Origin: an uncultured Bacilli bacterium
GTDB taxonomy: Bacteria > Bacillota_I > Bacilli_A > RF39 > UBA660
Direction: 5' to 3'
Length of the DNA stretch: 64,000 nucleotides
Assembly (NCBI GenBank): GCA_910583745.1
Contig: CAJTZC010000003.1
Coordinates: 1 to 64,000, forward strand
Below, piece after piece: positions 24,083 to 32,044 of the stretch. The first letter of the stretch is position 1. Every line of letters begins with the position of its first letter. A program made the position numbers and the translations under genes. The notes under the pieces were generated by a model. The model ran no database searches, had not been told where the DNA came from, and saw nothing but the letters and a program-made list of their open reading frames with translations.

Positions 24083-25063
24083 TTTTTTAGGCTTTAAAAT
24101 AAATTCCTTCTCGGGCACAAACTCGACAGAAGTTGCCCCTTTATAGAAAAGACCATCTAACTTCTTCATACTCCCTCCACAGGCCGAAAAGGTTTTGACG
24201 CAAGGATTGATGGCCATATTGGTCCTTTCGTCAAACTCGATGACACCTCTGAGATTTTTCGTATCCTTTGGAAGAATAGACATGCACGGCGTAATTATAC
24301 CCCTATTTCGCATCTTGAGAAAGTCGAAAATGGCTTCGATAGGAAAAATACGCAATTGAGTACAACCGTTGTGATTGTGACCAGATATGCACAAATCGAC
24401 TTTTTGTAACAGTCTATCCCTCGCAAGAGCAACCAATAAATCTGGATAATGACAAAGTAAAATGTTAGTCTCCTCATCTTGTAAGCCCTCTAAAAAACTC
24501 AAATCGACCTCGTTTAAAATGGCGTTTAAATCATTGCCCATATCTTTTATCATGTAGTTTATAGAAGGGTTAATACCACTTAATGTATACCCTTTTCGTA
24601 AGGAAACCGTTTTATTGTCGAGAATATGCACTCCTTCGTATCCAGAAATGAGGCTATGAAATTTTTCATTAAAGAAGTGAGACCCATCGAGCCAAAGAGA
24701 CCCATTCAATTTTTTATCCTTAGGGGCATAAAACCCTTCATCGTGATTTCCATAGACGAGATAGACAGGAAGTATAGTTCCCAGTGTTCTTATAAAGTTT
24801 AAAAGTCTGTTCGTCATGAGTTCGTCGTCTCGAAAAAGCGTTGCTTGGTCAGCAATATCCCCTACCAAAAACAAAACATCATATTGAGAACTCTGCAACT
24901 CTTTAATGATGATATCCATGTTTTTCAAATCGGCATCACTAAAAATATGCAAATCAGATAGAGCTAAGCATTTCAAAGTAGAACCATCTTTAGAAGGTAC
25001 AGTATAATGAAATATTTTCAATCCAGATTTGCTTTTATCAGCACAATAAGTATATCTTTTCAT
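24080..25063 (-). CDS. calcineurin-like metallophosphoesterase
   Basis: This 327-residue hydrolase belongs to the binuclear-metal phosphoesterase fold. Its five blocks appear in order: LSDLHI, FLVGDIAD, VYGNHDEG, LLCHYPD and SGHNHNG. The shape resembles the YkuE/LpxH-like branch, but there is no transmembrane anchor, and residues before the first motif form only a short strand region. The ATG at 25063 follows AAAGGGG; the frame is open to a TTG six codons earlier, which overlaps that SD. A Cys pair near the C-terminus (NPCVKTFSACGG) is unusual. Substrate is unknown. Confidence 0.85.
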   Translation of the reverse strand: MKRYTYCADKSKSGLKIFHYTVPSKDGSTLKCLALSDLHIFSDADLKNMDIIIKELQSSQYDVLFLVGDIADQATLFRDDELMTNRLLNFIRTLGTILPVYLVYGNHDEGFYAPKDKKLNGSLWLDGSHFFNEKFHSLISGYEGVHILDNKTVSLRKGYTLSGINPSINYMIKDMGNDLNAILNEVDLSFLEGLQDEETNILLCHYPDLLVALARDRLLQKVDLCISGHNHNGCTQLRIFPIEAIFDFLKMRNRGIITPCMSILPKDTKNLRGVIEFDERTNMAINPCVKTFSACGGSMKKLDGLFYKGATSVEFVPEKEFILKPKK

Positions 25064-25150
25064 CGTTTTTTCCCCTTTCAAAACGGGTTTATGATAACAC
25101 GCAAAAGTAAATTTGACAATGCTATCTATATTGACTGTTGGTGATTTTAA

Positions 25151-25179
25151 TAGACATGAAGTTACAAATAAAGTATAAT
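25151..25179 (+). promoter_or_regulatory. predicted promoter of the 25199 gene
   Basis: TAGACA, exactly 17 bases and TATAAT, ending 19 bases before the ATG. Confidence 0.65.
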
Positions 25180-25198
25180 TTAATCAGGAGTTGATAAG

Positions 25199-26101
25199 AT
25201 GCAAAAAAATTATTATATAGACTTGGGTTCTTCTACGATTAAAGTCTATAGTTATGACGAAGATTTAAAACTAATCGATGAACACTCGATTCATTTTAAA
25301 AACGGTTTCGATGCAGAGAGAGGCATAAGTGAAGAAAATCTGACGGAGTTATGTGAATATTTTGAAAAACTAAAGGCTGAATATGACCTAAAATACTACA
25401 ATACCCACATCTATGTCACAGGCATATTTAGAAACCTCACTGCTGAAAAAAAGACAGAGATGGTCAAACTCTTCAACGACAAATTCGACCTTCACTTTAA
25501 TATCATAAGCCACGGAATAGAAAATTATTACCTCGGAAAAGCGATGGAAAATGACTACGCCGGAAAAAAGGTGCTCATTATAAATATGGGTGGAAAAACG
25601 ACGGAGTTGGTTACTTTTAAAGGAACAGAAATAATAGGAACAAAAAATTTAATGGTCGGGGTCGCAGACCTTTTAAACAAATTCGATAAAGTAAACGATA
25701 AATACAGTGGAAACTCTATAGAGGAAATCGAGGAATTCGTCGTTGATAAACTTGCAGAAGTCGATTTAGATGACGACTATGACTGTGCAATTTTTACAGG
25801 CGGCGAAGAGAGATTTGAACTTTTGACAGGATTCAATTTAGTAAAGAATACTTTATTTAACGATGGAATTCACAAATATATGGTCACTCTCGATGACTAT
25901 ATTAGAGGTTCAAGGAAAGTATTTGACGAGATATCTATCGAAGAATTATATGCGATGATGCCTTCTAATCCAAAATGGATGGACGGGGCAAGAGCCGGTG
26001 CTATTTTACCTCTACCATTATTTAAAAAATGCAATGTAAAATGGATTATTCCTTCTGATTTAAACCTCATTAACGGCGTTATCAATGATTCTCATTACTA
26101 A
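25199..26101 (+). CDS. ASKHA-fold ATPase, Ppx/GppA-like
   Basis: This 300-residue protein has the two phosphate loops of the actin/hexokinase superfamily: YIDLGSSTIKVY (about 6-17) and LIINMGGKTTELV (about 124-136). The spacing and content match the exopolyphosphatase/pppGpp phosphohydrolase group better than sugar kinases, and it is similar in length to short Ppx proteins. A final helix pair ends at VINDSHY. AGGAG stands eight bases before the ATG. It is monocistronic, between a promoter and a terminator. The biochemical activity is inferred from fold and not certain. Confidence 0.65.
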   Translation: MQKNYYIDLGSSTIKVYSYDEDLKLIDEHSIHFKNGFDAERGISEENLTELCEYFEKLKAEYDLKYYNTHIYVTGIFRNLTAEKKTEMVKLFNDKFDLHFNIISHGIENYYLGKAMENDYAGKKVLIINMGGKTTELVTFKGTEIIGTKNLMVGVADLLNKFDKVNDKYSGNSIEEIEEFVVDKLAEVDLDDDYDCAIFTGGEERFELLTGFNLVKNTLFNDGIHKYMVTLDDYIRGSRKVFDEISIEELYAMMPSNPKWMDGARAGAILPLPLFKKCNVKWIIPSDLNLINGVINDSHY

Positions 26102-26116
26102 AAATAAATAAAAATT

Positions 26117-26153
26117 TTTAAAGGCTTCTTTCGAACAGAAGCTTTTAAATTTT
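26117..26153 (+). terminator. terminator after the ASKHA gene
   Basis: A 13-bp stem (TTTAAAGGCTTCT with AGAAGCTTTTAAA, one G-T) is followed by TTTT on the plus strand. Confidence 0.75.
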
Positions 26154-26229
26154 ACTAAAAACTGTCTGTAATCATAATACTTTGAAATAAAAAGCATAAA
26201 ATATGCAACATTTTAGGTCAAAAGTATAT

Positions 26230-26257
26230 ACGATTCATATCGTTCTTTCATATCGTA
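26230..26257 (+). promoter_or_regulatory. sigma-K-like promoter of the collagen-like gene
   Basis: AC at 26230-26231, 17 bases and CATATCGTA at 26249-26257 fit the Bacillus sigma-K pattern AC-N16/17-CATAnnnTA. No good sigma-A -10 is visible in the same stretch. The predicted start would lie about six bases after the -10, leaving a very short leader that begins at the SD. Confidence 0.45.
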
Positions 26258-26276
26258 CTATGAAAGGAGAAAAATA

Positions 26277-27440
26277 ATGAATAATTTTAAAACTTATCAA
26301 AAAGCTTGTAATTATATAGATAATTATAACAGAAATCATCCGATTCAAAATTGTTGTTGTCCCCCACGCGGAATGACAGGCCCAACAGGACCTCAAGGTC
26401 TTCAAGGTCCGACAGGCCCGACAGGTCCAACTGGACCGATTGGCCCAACAGGACCACAAGGACCAGCAACAGTAGCAGTAGGAAGAACAATTCAGGGCTT
26501 GCCTGGAAGTGATGCCGCAGTAACGAATGTGGGAACAGATCAAAATGCCATCTTAGAATTTTCAATTCCAACCGGCGCCACAGGAGCAACTGGCCCACAA
26601 GGCCTTCAAGGATTACCGGGAGTTACAGGTCCAACCGGACCTCAGGGTGTCACTGGCCCGACAGGACCAACGGGAGCCACAGGAGCAACCGGCCCACAAG
26701 GCCTTCAAGGATTACCGGGAGTTACAGGTCCAACCGGACCTCAGGGTGTCACTGGCCCGACAGGACCAACGGGAGCCACAGGAGCAACCGGCCCACAAGG
26801 CCTTCAAGGATTACCGGGAGTTACAGGTCCAACCGGACCTCAGGGTGTCACTGGCCTGACAGGACCAACGGGAGCCACAGGAGAGACCGGTCCACAAGGC
26901 CTTCAAGGATTACCGGGAGTTACAGGTCCAACCGGACCTCAGGGTGTCACTGGCCTGACAGGACCAACCGGAGACACTGGACCAACAGGACCTACTGGAC
27001 CTGCAGGAGAAAGTACTGCTGGCTTAGCTGCATATGGTGGTTTATATAACGCTAATTCAACACCAATAACTTTAACAGAAAATACGGCTATCCAATTTAC
27101 ATTAACAAATGAAATGCCACTTCATAATGTAACAACTACTGGTAGTACTATTAATATTACTCAAGATGGAGATTATGAAATTACCTATAGCATTACTGCT
27201 AGTACAAATATTGCAGGTAATTTAGGAGTAGCTGTAAGAAGAAATAATACAAATATTCCAGGAACACTTCAAACTGTAGCTGCAGCAAATACTGACCCAG
27301 AGACATTTGGTACAAGTGTAATTATTGCTTTAAATTCAGGAGATACAATTGATTTAGCTATTACCCCAAGTCAAAATGGTAGCGGTACAGTAACTCAAGC
27401 AGCATTATCTGTAAAACAACTTGATGAAGAAGTAGCATAA
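26277..27440 (+). CDS. collagen-like surface glycoprotein (BclA-like)
   Basis: This 387-residue protein has a 31-residue N-terminal segment ending in a cysteine cluster (NCCCPPRG), without a signal peptide, as in exosporium proteins of spore formers. Gly-X-Y repeats follow, mostly GPT/GPQ/GLQ triplets, interrupted once at about 62-98 by the non-collagen stretch around GRTIQGLPGSDAAVTNVG. A C-terminal jelly-roll-type domain of about 135 residues (from AAYGGLYNAN to the end) is expected to trimerise the collagen stalk. Thr-rich triplets are likely glycosylation sites, and a glycosyltransferase gene lies 1.1 kb downstream. AAAGGAGA precedes the ATG. Spore or cell-surface location is an inference. 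Confidence 0.82.
   Translation: MNNFKTYQKACNYIDNYNRNHPIQNCCCPPRGMTGPTGPQGLQGPTGPTGPTGPIGPTGPQGPATVAVGRTIQGLPGSDAAVTNVGTDQNAILEFSIPTGATGATGPQGLQGLPGVTGPTGPQGVTGPTGPTGATGATGPQGLQGLPGVTGPTGPQGVTGPTGPTGATGATGPQGLQGLPGVTGPTGPQGVTGLTGPTGATGETGPQGLQGLPGVTGPTGPQGVTGLTGPTGDTGPTGPTGPAGESTAGLAAYGGLYNANSTPITLTENTAIQFTLTNEMPLHNVTTTGSTINITQDGDYEITYSITASTNIAGNLGVAVRRNNTNIPGTLQTVAAANTDPETFGTSVIIALNSGDTIDLAITPSQNGSGTVTQAALSVKQLDEEVA
26583..26978 (+). repeat. four tandem 99-bp repeats inside the collagen-like gene
   Basis: Units begin at 26583, 26682, 26781 and 26880 with GGAGCAAC or a close variant. Each encodes 33 residues, i.e. 11 Gly-X-Y triplets, so gain or loss of a unit keeps the frame. Copies one and two are nearly identical; copies three and four share a Pro-to-Leu change, and copy four has further substitutions, suggesting recent duplication. 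Confidence 0.92.
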
Positions 27441-27481
27441 TAATTTGTACTAAGAAATTAGAGTGCCACCTTAAACCCTAA

Positions 27482-27957
27482 ACAACCGGTCCAGTCGGAC
27501 CAACAGGCCCAACCGGTCCAACGGGTTCAACTGGACCTAGAAGGATAAGAGGACCTCAAGGCCAATTGTCAGGTGGTATATTTGAATTAGATATTGATTA
27601 CACAGACAACGGAATACAATTAAAATATAGTGGTTATACGAAGTAACTTATGGCATTTCTATTAAAGTTCCAACAGCATTAAATACCAACCCGGTTAATG
27701 TTACTGTAACCACAAGATTAAATGATACATCTCTAAATAATAATTCGTCGCTACAATTTGAAATAAGAGATAGGAATTATCATATAATTACTAATTCAAT
27801 ATTCGCAGGATATTTCTTTTCAGCAGATATTCCAGATATTATAGAAATGGTTATATCTGCAGACAAAGTTGTCGATTATACCTATACCAATGCTTATTTA
27901 GGAGTCTATTTAATAAATGTACAAAGTGAGTTACTAACGACTTATATAGATGCTTAA
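27482..27957 (+). pseudogene. decayed second collagen-like gene
   Basis: The stretch begins in frame with TTGPVGPTGPTGPTGSTGP, without any start codon (a stop lies just upstream). It continues into a C-terminal domain QLSGGIFELDIDYTDNG, then breaks at a frameshift near 27640. The next frame gives VTYGISIKVPTALNT through GVYLINVQSELLTTYIDA and a stop at 27957. It lacks the N-terminus and most collagen repeats. The C-terminal domain differs from that of the intact neighbour, so it is the remnant of a distinct family member, not a simple duplicate. Confidence 0.75.
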
Positions 27958-28033
27958 ACATACATCGACTATTATCGCAAGTACAAAAAAAGAATAGGAA
28001 TTGTATTATTTAAAGAGGTCATTATAAAGATTA

Positions 28034-28059
28034 GAAAACACCTCCTTTTTTAGGAAGTG
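28034..28059 (+). terminator. terminator after the decayed collagen-like gene
   Basis: GAAAACAC and GTGTTTTC, extended by TCCT/AGGA across one mismatch, are followed by TTTTTC. Its survival suggests it originally served the broken gene. Confidence 0.75.
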
Positions 28060-28080
28060 TTTTCTTTTTCTTGAATTAAT

Positions 28081-28194
28081 TTAATCTTGATTATGTGATT
28101 GTCCGATTGCTCTAATAAAATTATCTGCAGGTCCTGTCGGCCCCGTTGGGCTTTGGGGAATTGTAAAATTTAGCTTATATCCTGATGGATTCAC
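28081..28194 (-). CDS. 37-residue mini-ORF with collagen-like motif
   Basis: A GTG start seven bases after AAAAGGAG opens a frame of 37 codons. The product contains LNFTIPQSPTGPTGPA, i.e. the transition into Gly-X-Y triplets seen in collagen-like proteins, and ends at TAA. It may be a real small protein because SD, start and stop all fit. It may equally be the 5' stump of a third collagen-like gene on the opposite strand that lost its repeats. Confidence 0.4.
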   Translation of the reverse strand: MNPSGYKLNFTIPQSPTGPTGPADNFIRAIGQSHNQD

Positions 28195-28300
28195 AATTTC
28201 ACTCCTTTTTTAAAATCTATTAATATTTTTCAGGAAGCACTTCTATTAGACTAAAATAACAAAAGCTAAAACGAAACCAAATGGATACCCTTCTTTTTCA

Positions 28301-28331
28301 TTAACAAAATAAAGACTAAACACATATAATA
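28301..28331 (+). promoter_or_regulatory. candidate promoter upstream of the TPR glycosyltransferase
   Basis: Two readings overlap: TTAACA-N18-TATAAT (sigma-A-like) and AC-N17-CATATAATA (sigma-K-like, as before the collagen gene). It lies 203 bases before the gene. The remaining stretch 28195-28533 is AT-rich, and I see no gene in it. Confidence 0.3.
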
Positions 28332-28533
28332 GTGTAAAGAATAAGATTGGAAAACAATTATATTACAACTCAAAAACGTGAAAACACAGAAATTTTAAAT
28401 ACTATTTTACCGAGTCGCGTTTTTAATTTGCTCAATAAAAGATTAAGTGGGAATAAACATTGAAAATTTAATAATTGTTTTCGATTCAATTTGTAACTTT
28501 CAGAAAACTGAAAAGAAAGGATATGAGTCATAA

Positions 28534-29628
28534 ATGAATAAATATAAAGTATATGTATATGCAATTTGTAAGAATGAAGAAAAACATATTAAAAGATGGT
28601 ACGAAAGTATGAAAGAAGCGGATGATATATTTGTTCTAGATACTGGGTCAACTGACGACTCAGTTAAATTGCTAAAAAGTCTCGGCATTCATGTCGTCAG
28701 TAAAAAATACGAACACTTTACGTTTGATGAAGCAAGAAACGATTCTCTCGATTTAGTTCCTCTCGATGCAGACATATGTGTATGCACAGATTTAGATGAA
28801 GTTTTGAGTAAAGACTGGCGAAAAGAGTTGGAAAAACATTGGAAAGAGGATACGACTATAGCAAGATATAATATGAACTTCGCTTTCAATCAAAATGGGA
28901 GACCTACAAGCACTTACTATATTAGTAAAATGCATAAGCGAGATAAATACAGATGGTCGCACAAAATTCATGAAGTTTTAGAGTATATTGGAGATGGTAT
29001 AGAGCAAAAAGTAACGATAGAAACTCTAAATATCAGTCATTATCCGGATAGGACCAAAGACAGAAGTAGCTATCTAGATTTACTTGAAGCTGCAGTGAAA
29101 GAAAATCCAGAGAACGATAGAGATATGCACTATTTAGGTCGAGAATACATGTATAATAGCGACTGGAATAAATCGATAGATACATTAATTAGACACTTAA
29201 ATCTAAAATCAGCGACTTGGAGAGAAGAACGCGGTGCCTCTATGAGGTTCATTTCGAGAGGATATATATATATGAAAAGATATGACGAAGCCATCATGTG
29301 GTTAGAAAAAGCGACACAAGAAACTCCCGATATGAGAGAACCGTACATAGAATTAGGTATGCTATATTATAACTTAAAAAAATATAATGAAGCCATAGAC
29401 TATTTAGAAAAAGGAATAGCCATTAAAGAGAAAAGTAATTGCTATATTAACGAAGAATTTGCTTGGAATGATACGCCATATGACATTTTAAGTCTTTGTT
29501 ATTATTATATAGACGACATAGAAAAAGCAATCGATAACATAACGAAAGCCTTAGAATTAAATCCGAAGAATGAAAGACTGAAAGAAAATAAAAAAATATT
29601 TGAAGAAAACAAACGAGATAAATGTTAA
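28534..29628 (+). CDS. family 2 glycosyltransferase with TPR repeats
   Basis: This 364-residue cytoplasmic enzyme has a GT-A domain (about 1-195): YAICKNEEKHIKRW, LDTGSTDDS for the donor site, and a DxD-like VCTDLDE. At least four TPR-type repeats follow (about 200-355), for example YDEAIMWLEKATQETP, YNEAIDYLEKG and IEKAIDNITKALELNP. This GT-plus-TPR design is known for enzymes that glycosylate collagen-like spore-surface proteins in clostridia, and the gene lies in a collagen-like locus. O-glycosylation of Thr in the GPT triplets is the likely role. The SD AAAGGA is 12 bases from the ATG, rather far. Confidence 0.85.
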   Translation: MNKYKVYVYAICKNEEKHIKRWYESMKEADDIFVLDTGSTDDSVKLLKSLGIHVVSKKYEHFTFDEARNDSLDLVPLDADICVCTDLDEVLSKDWRKELEKHWKEDTTIARYNMNFAFNQNGRPTSTYYISKMHKRDKYRWSHKIHEVLEYIGDGIEQKVTIETLNISHYPDRTKDRSSYLDLLEAAVKENPENDRDMHYLGREYMYNSDWNKSIDTLIRHLNLKSATWREERGASMRFISRGYIYMKRYDEAIMWLEKATQETPDMREPYIELGMLYYNLKKYNEAIDYLEKGIAIKEKSNCYINEEFAWNDTPYDILSLCYYYIDDIEKAIDNITKALELNPKNERLKENKKIFEENKRDKC

Positions 29629-29685
29629 AAATCTATTTCAAAATCATCAATAATTCTGTGTAAAAGGAACAACTCCATGAAGAAC

Positions 29686-29711
29686 GAGTGCTAAAAGACA
29701 CTCTTTTTTTT
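29686..29711 (+). terminator. terminator hairpin just inside the IS left end
   Basis: GAGTG and CACTC flank an 8-base loop and are followed by eight T. It serves plus-strand transcripts from the glycosyltransferase gene but belongs to the insertion sequence, where it may shield the element from read-through. Confidence 0.7.
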
Positions 29712-29831
29712 AATCACATAATAACATATAAAATCATAACTCAAAGACCAGATTTAAGTAAATCCGAAGTAAGCACATAAAAGATAACTTTCATTCATAG
29801 TTCAATTCCTAAAATTGAAAGATACGCTCTG

Positions 29832-31010
29832 CTAGATTCTACCCTCAAACATGATGGATAACTCGGCTAAGATTACATCCCAATTTCGATATCTACCTGT
29901 CCACTTTTTTGTAATATTCCTCACTGAAAGATATAAACATTTCATGAGGGATTCGTCAGTTGGAAAAACCGACTTTGTTTTAGTATATTTTCTAAATTGA
30001 TGATTTAGAGATTCAATCGTATTTGTAGTATACATAATCTTTCTTATTGGTTCAGAATAGGCAAAGAATGGACAGATTGCATCCCAGTTTTCTTCCCAGT
30101 ATTTAAGAGAGTTAGGATATTTAGTTTTCCATTTTTCTTTGATTGTTTGTAAATTGGCATAGCCTTCCTTTTCATTTTTAGCAGTATAAATCGTTTTTAA
30201 ATCTTCACAGAATACTTTTAAATCTTTATACGAAATGAACTTTACTTAATTTCTTATCATATGTACTATGCACCTTTGTTGTACTGTTTTTGGATATGCC
30301 GCACTTATGGCTTCCTTTATTCCTGATAGTCCATCTGAACAGATTATCAAGATATCTTTTACTCCTCGATTTTTTAAATCATTCAATACTCCTAGCCAAA
30401 ATTTAGCTGATTCGTTTTCTCCTATCCATATTCTTAGTATATCCTTTTTTCCTTCTGAATCTACTCCTAGCACTATTAGGCTGCTTTCTTTACTATCTGA
30501 TTGTCTTGTCTGACACTGGAATGTACTGCATCAATGAATACAATCAGATATACACTTTCTAATGGTCTATTCTGCCATTCTCTTATCTCTGGTAATATCT
30601 GATTTGTTATGTTGCTTACCATCATAGAAGATACTTCTATTCCATATAAATTCTGTATTTGTTCGTTTATCTCTCTTGTCGATAGCCTACGCCCATATAA
30701 AGATATTATTTTTTCTTCGATTCCCGAGATATCTCTTTTATTTTTTGGAACTATTTGAGGTTCAAATTCGCCATTCCGGTCTCGTGGTGTTTCAAACTCA
30801 AATTCTCCAAATTCACTTTTTAGATTTTTCGTTGTTGTTCCATTCCTATAATTTGTTTTTTCGTTTGTTTTATCGTTCTTTTCGTAGCTCATAGAGCTAT
30901 CGAACTCGGCATTCATCATTTCTTGTAATGCATCTTTAAACATATTTTTTAGAGCACTTGATAAATTTCCTGCTGTTTCTATTTCATAGTTCTCTTGTAA
31001 AATTTTTCAT
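29832..31010 (-). pseudogene. IS256-family transposase, inactivated
   Basis: The mutator-type transposase is readable in pieces. The N-terminal part contains MFKDALQEMMNAEFD and LYGRRLSTREINEQIQNLYG, then FIDAVHSSVRQDNQIVKKAA with the first catalytic Asp. A one-base deletion near 30475 shifts the frame into LGVDSEGKKDILRIWIGENES, with the second Asp in CSDGLSG. A TAA after HMIRN replaces a codon. The last piece includes TIESLNHQFRKYTK with the catalytic Glu. The ATG at 31010 is also out of frame with what follows. At least three lesions make it inactive; mobilisation in trans cannot be excluded. Confidence 0.85.
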
Positions 31011-31064
31011 TTTAAAATATCTCCACTTCTATTTTATCATGGAGAGACTCTCATTTACACAGAT

Positions 31065-31424
31065 TTATTTACAGACTCGCCATTCATTTGACTTAATATA
31101 GTTACTATCTATAAGTAAATTAGAGTAGGATTCCGTTTTGATTTTATTTAACATAAATCTCTTTTTCATAGTAAAAATATAAACAAACCAGTCTAAATAT
31201 TCTTGTAAATGTCTAGCCGACACACCTCTAAATCTGCTAAACCAAGATTCAAGTTGAGAATGTACTCCATTGATTTCAGATATGTTGAAAACACCATCAC
31301 AATGAAACCCAGATGGAATTGCATTTAATAGTAGTCGATTGTCTTTGCAAAATTCTTGATACGCACTAGCACTATCAGCACTAATCAATTTAGCATTATC
31401 TAATTTTTGTCCTAAACTTCCTTT
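31065..31424 (-). pseudogene. IS1595-family (ISXO2-like) transposase remnant
   Basis: The readable part is the C-terminal third of an ISXO2-like DDE transposase: LISADSASAYQEFCKD (catalytic Asp region) and HSQLESWFSRFRGVSARHLQEYLDWF, a hallmark of the group. A stop just upstream (31425) and missing zinc-ribbon and N-terminal parts show a 5' truncation. The last codons and the stop TAA are formed at the junction with the IS256-type element, so the 3' end is probably interrupted too. Confidence 0.75.
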
Positions 31425-31517
31425 CTACAATTTTGATTTGGCTATATTTATTATAACATACTTTTTTCTTTTTTCAGTCATAATGTTGAACACAACATTA
31501 AAGAAAAAAAGACTGAT

Positions 31518-31541
31518 GAAAAATTAAGAAATTAATTTTTC
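31518..31541 (-). terminator. hairpin after the LysM gene
   Basis: Perfect 10-base arms GAAAAATTAA and TTAATTTTTC with a 4-base loop, overlapping the end region of the LysM operon on the minus strand. The stem is purely AT-rich with no long T-run directly after, so its strength is doubtful. Confidence 0.45.
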
Positions 31542-31549
31542 AATAGCCT

Positions 31550-32002
31550 CTATTTGTTCATTTCTTTTACTAGCAATTGACCTTCTAAAAGATAGATGAT
31601 GTCATTTTCGCGAAGTAATTTATCACGGTTTATTCCTAGGACGTTGGATACACTGTCGAGAGTATCTCCCTCTTTTGTGATGTAGTAGCTGTAATTTGGC
31701 TTCGGTATCATGATAAGTTGGTCTGGATAAATATAGTCTGAATAGTTTAGACCATTGAGACTCGCTAGCAATTCTGGATTTATATTGTATTTTCTTGCGA
31801 TTTCGTAGATACTGTCTCCCTTTTGCACTCTGTAATATTCAAAGTATTTTTTTGACGTCTCCGGAACGATGATTTCGTTGCGGTCGAGCAAATAGGAATC
31901 ATTTAGATTGTTGATAATTCTCAAGTTTTCAACAGTCGTCCCAAATTTTTCTGCGAGAGACTCTAGGGTTTCTCCACCTTGAATTCTGTATAAATTGTAC
32001 AT
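31550..32002 (-). CDS. three-LysM-domain protein
   Basis: This 150-residue protein consists almost entirely of three LysM modules (about 1-45, 54-98 and 104-147). Each shows the pattern YRIQGGETLESLAEKFG, YRVQKGDSIYEIARKYN or YYITKEGDTLDSVSNVLG. LysM binds N-acetylglucosamine polymers in peptidoglycan or spore cortex. There is no signal peptide, as in forespore or mother-cell proteins such as SafA-type coat proteins, or it may bind intracellularly. The ATG at 32002 follows GGGAGTGG. It is the last gene after an anchored protein (42-base gap). Confidence 0.85.
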   Translation of the reverse strand: MYNLYRIQGGETLESLAEKFGTTVENLRIINNLNDSYLLDRNEIIVPETSKKYFEYYRVQKGDSIYEIARKYNINPELLASLNGLNYSDYIYPDQLIMIPKPNYSYYITKEGDTLDSVSNVLGINRDKLLRENDIIYLLEGQLLVKEMNK

Positions 32003-32044
32003 ATAACCACTCCCAATATAAGGTATGTGAAAAAAGTACAAGTG

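Larger units (their letters stand above)
29649..31069 (-). mobile_element. degenerate IS256-family insertion sequence
   Basis: Imperfect terminal inverted repeats frame the element. The left end reads TAATTCTGTGTAAAAGG (from 29651) with a further CTCCATGA, and the right end in reverse complement reads TAAATCTGTGTAAATGA with the same CTCCATGA. The element is about 1.4 kb and holds one broken transposase gene on the minus strand. I see no convincing target duplication. The right end touches an IS1595-type remnant. Confidence 0.8.

Noticed and set aside
26583..26978. CRISPR-like spacing of repeats
   Set aside because: The repeats are tandem 99-bp coding units without unique spacers, in frame within a collagen-like gene, with no cas genes nearby.
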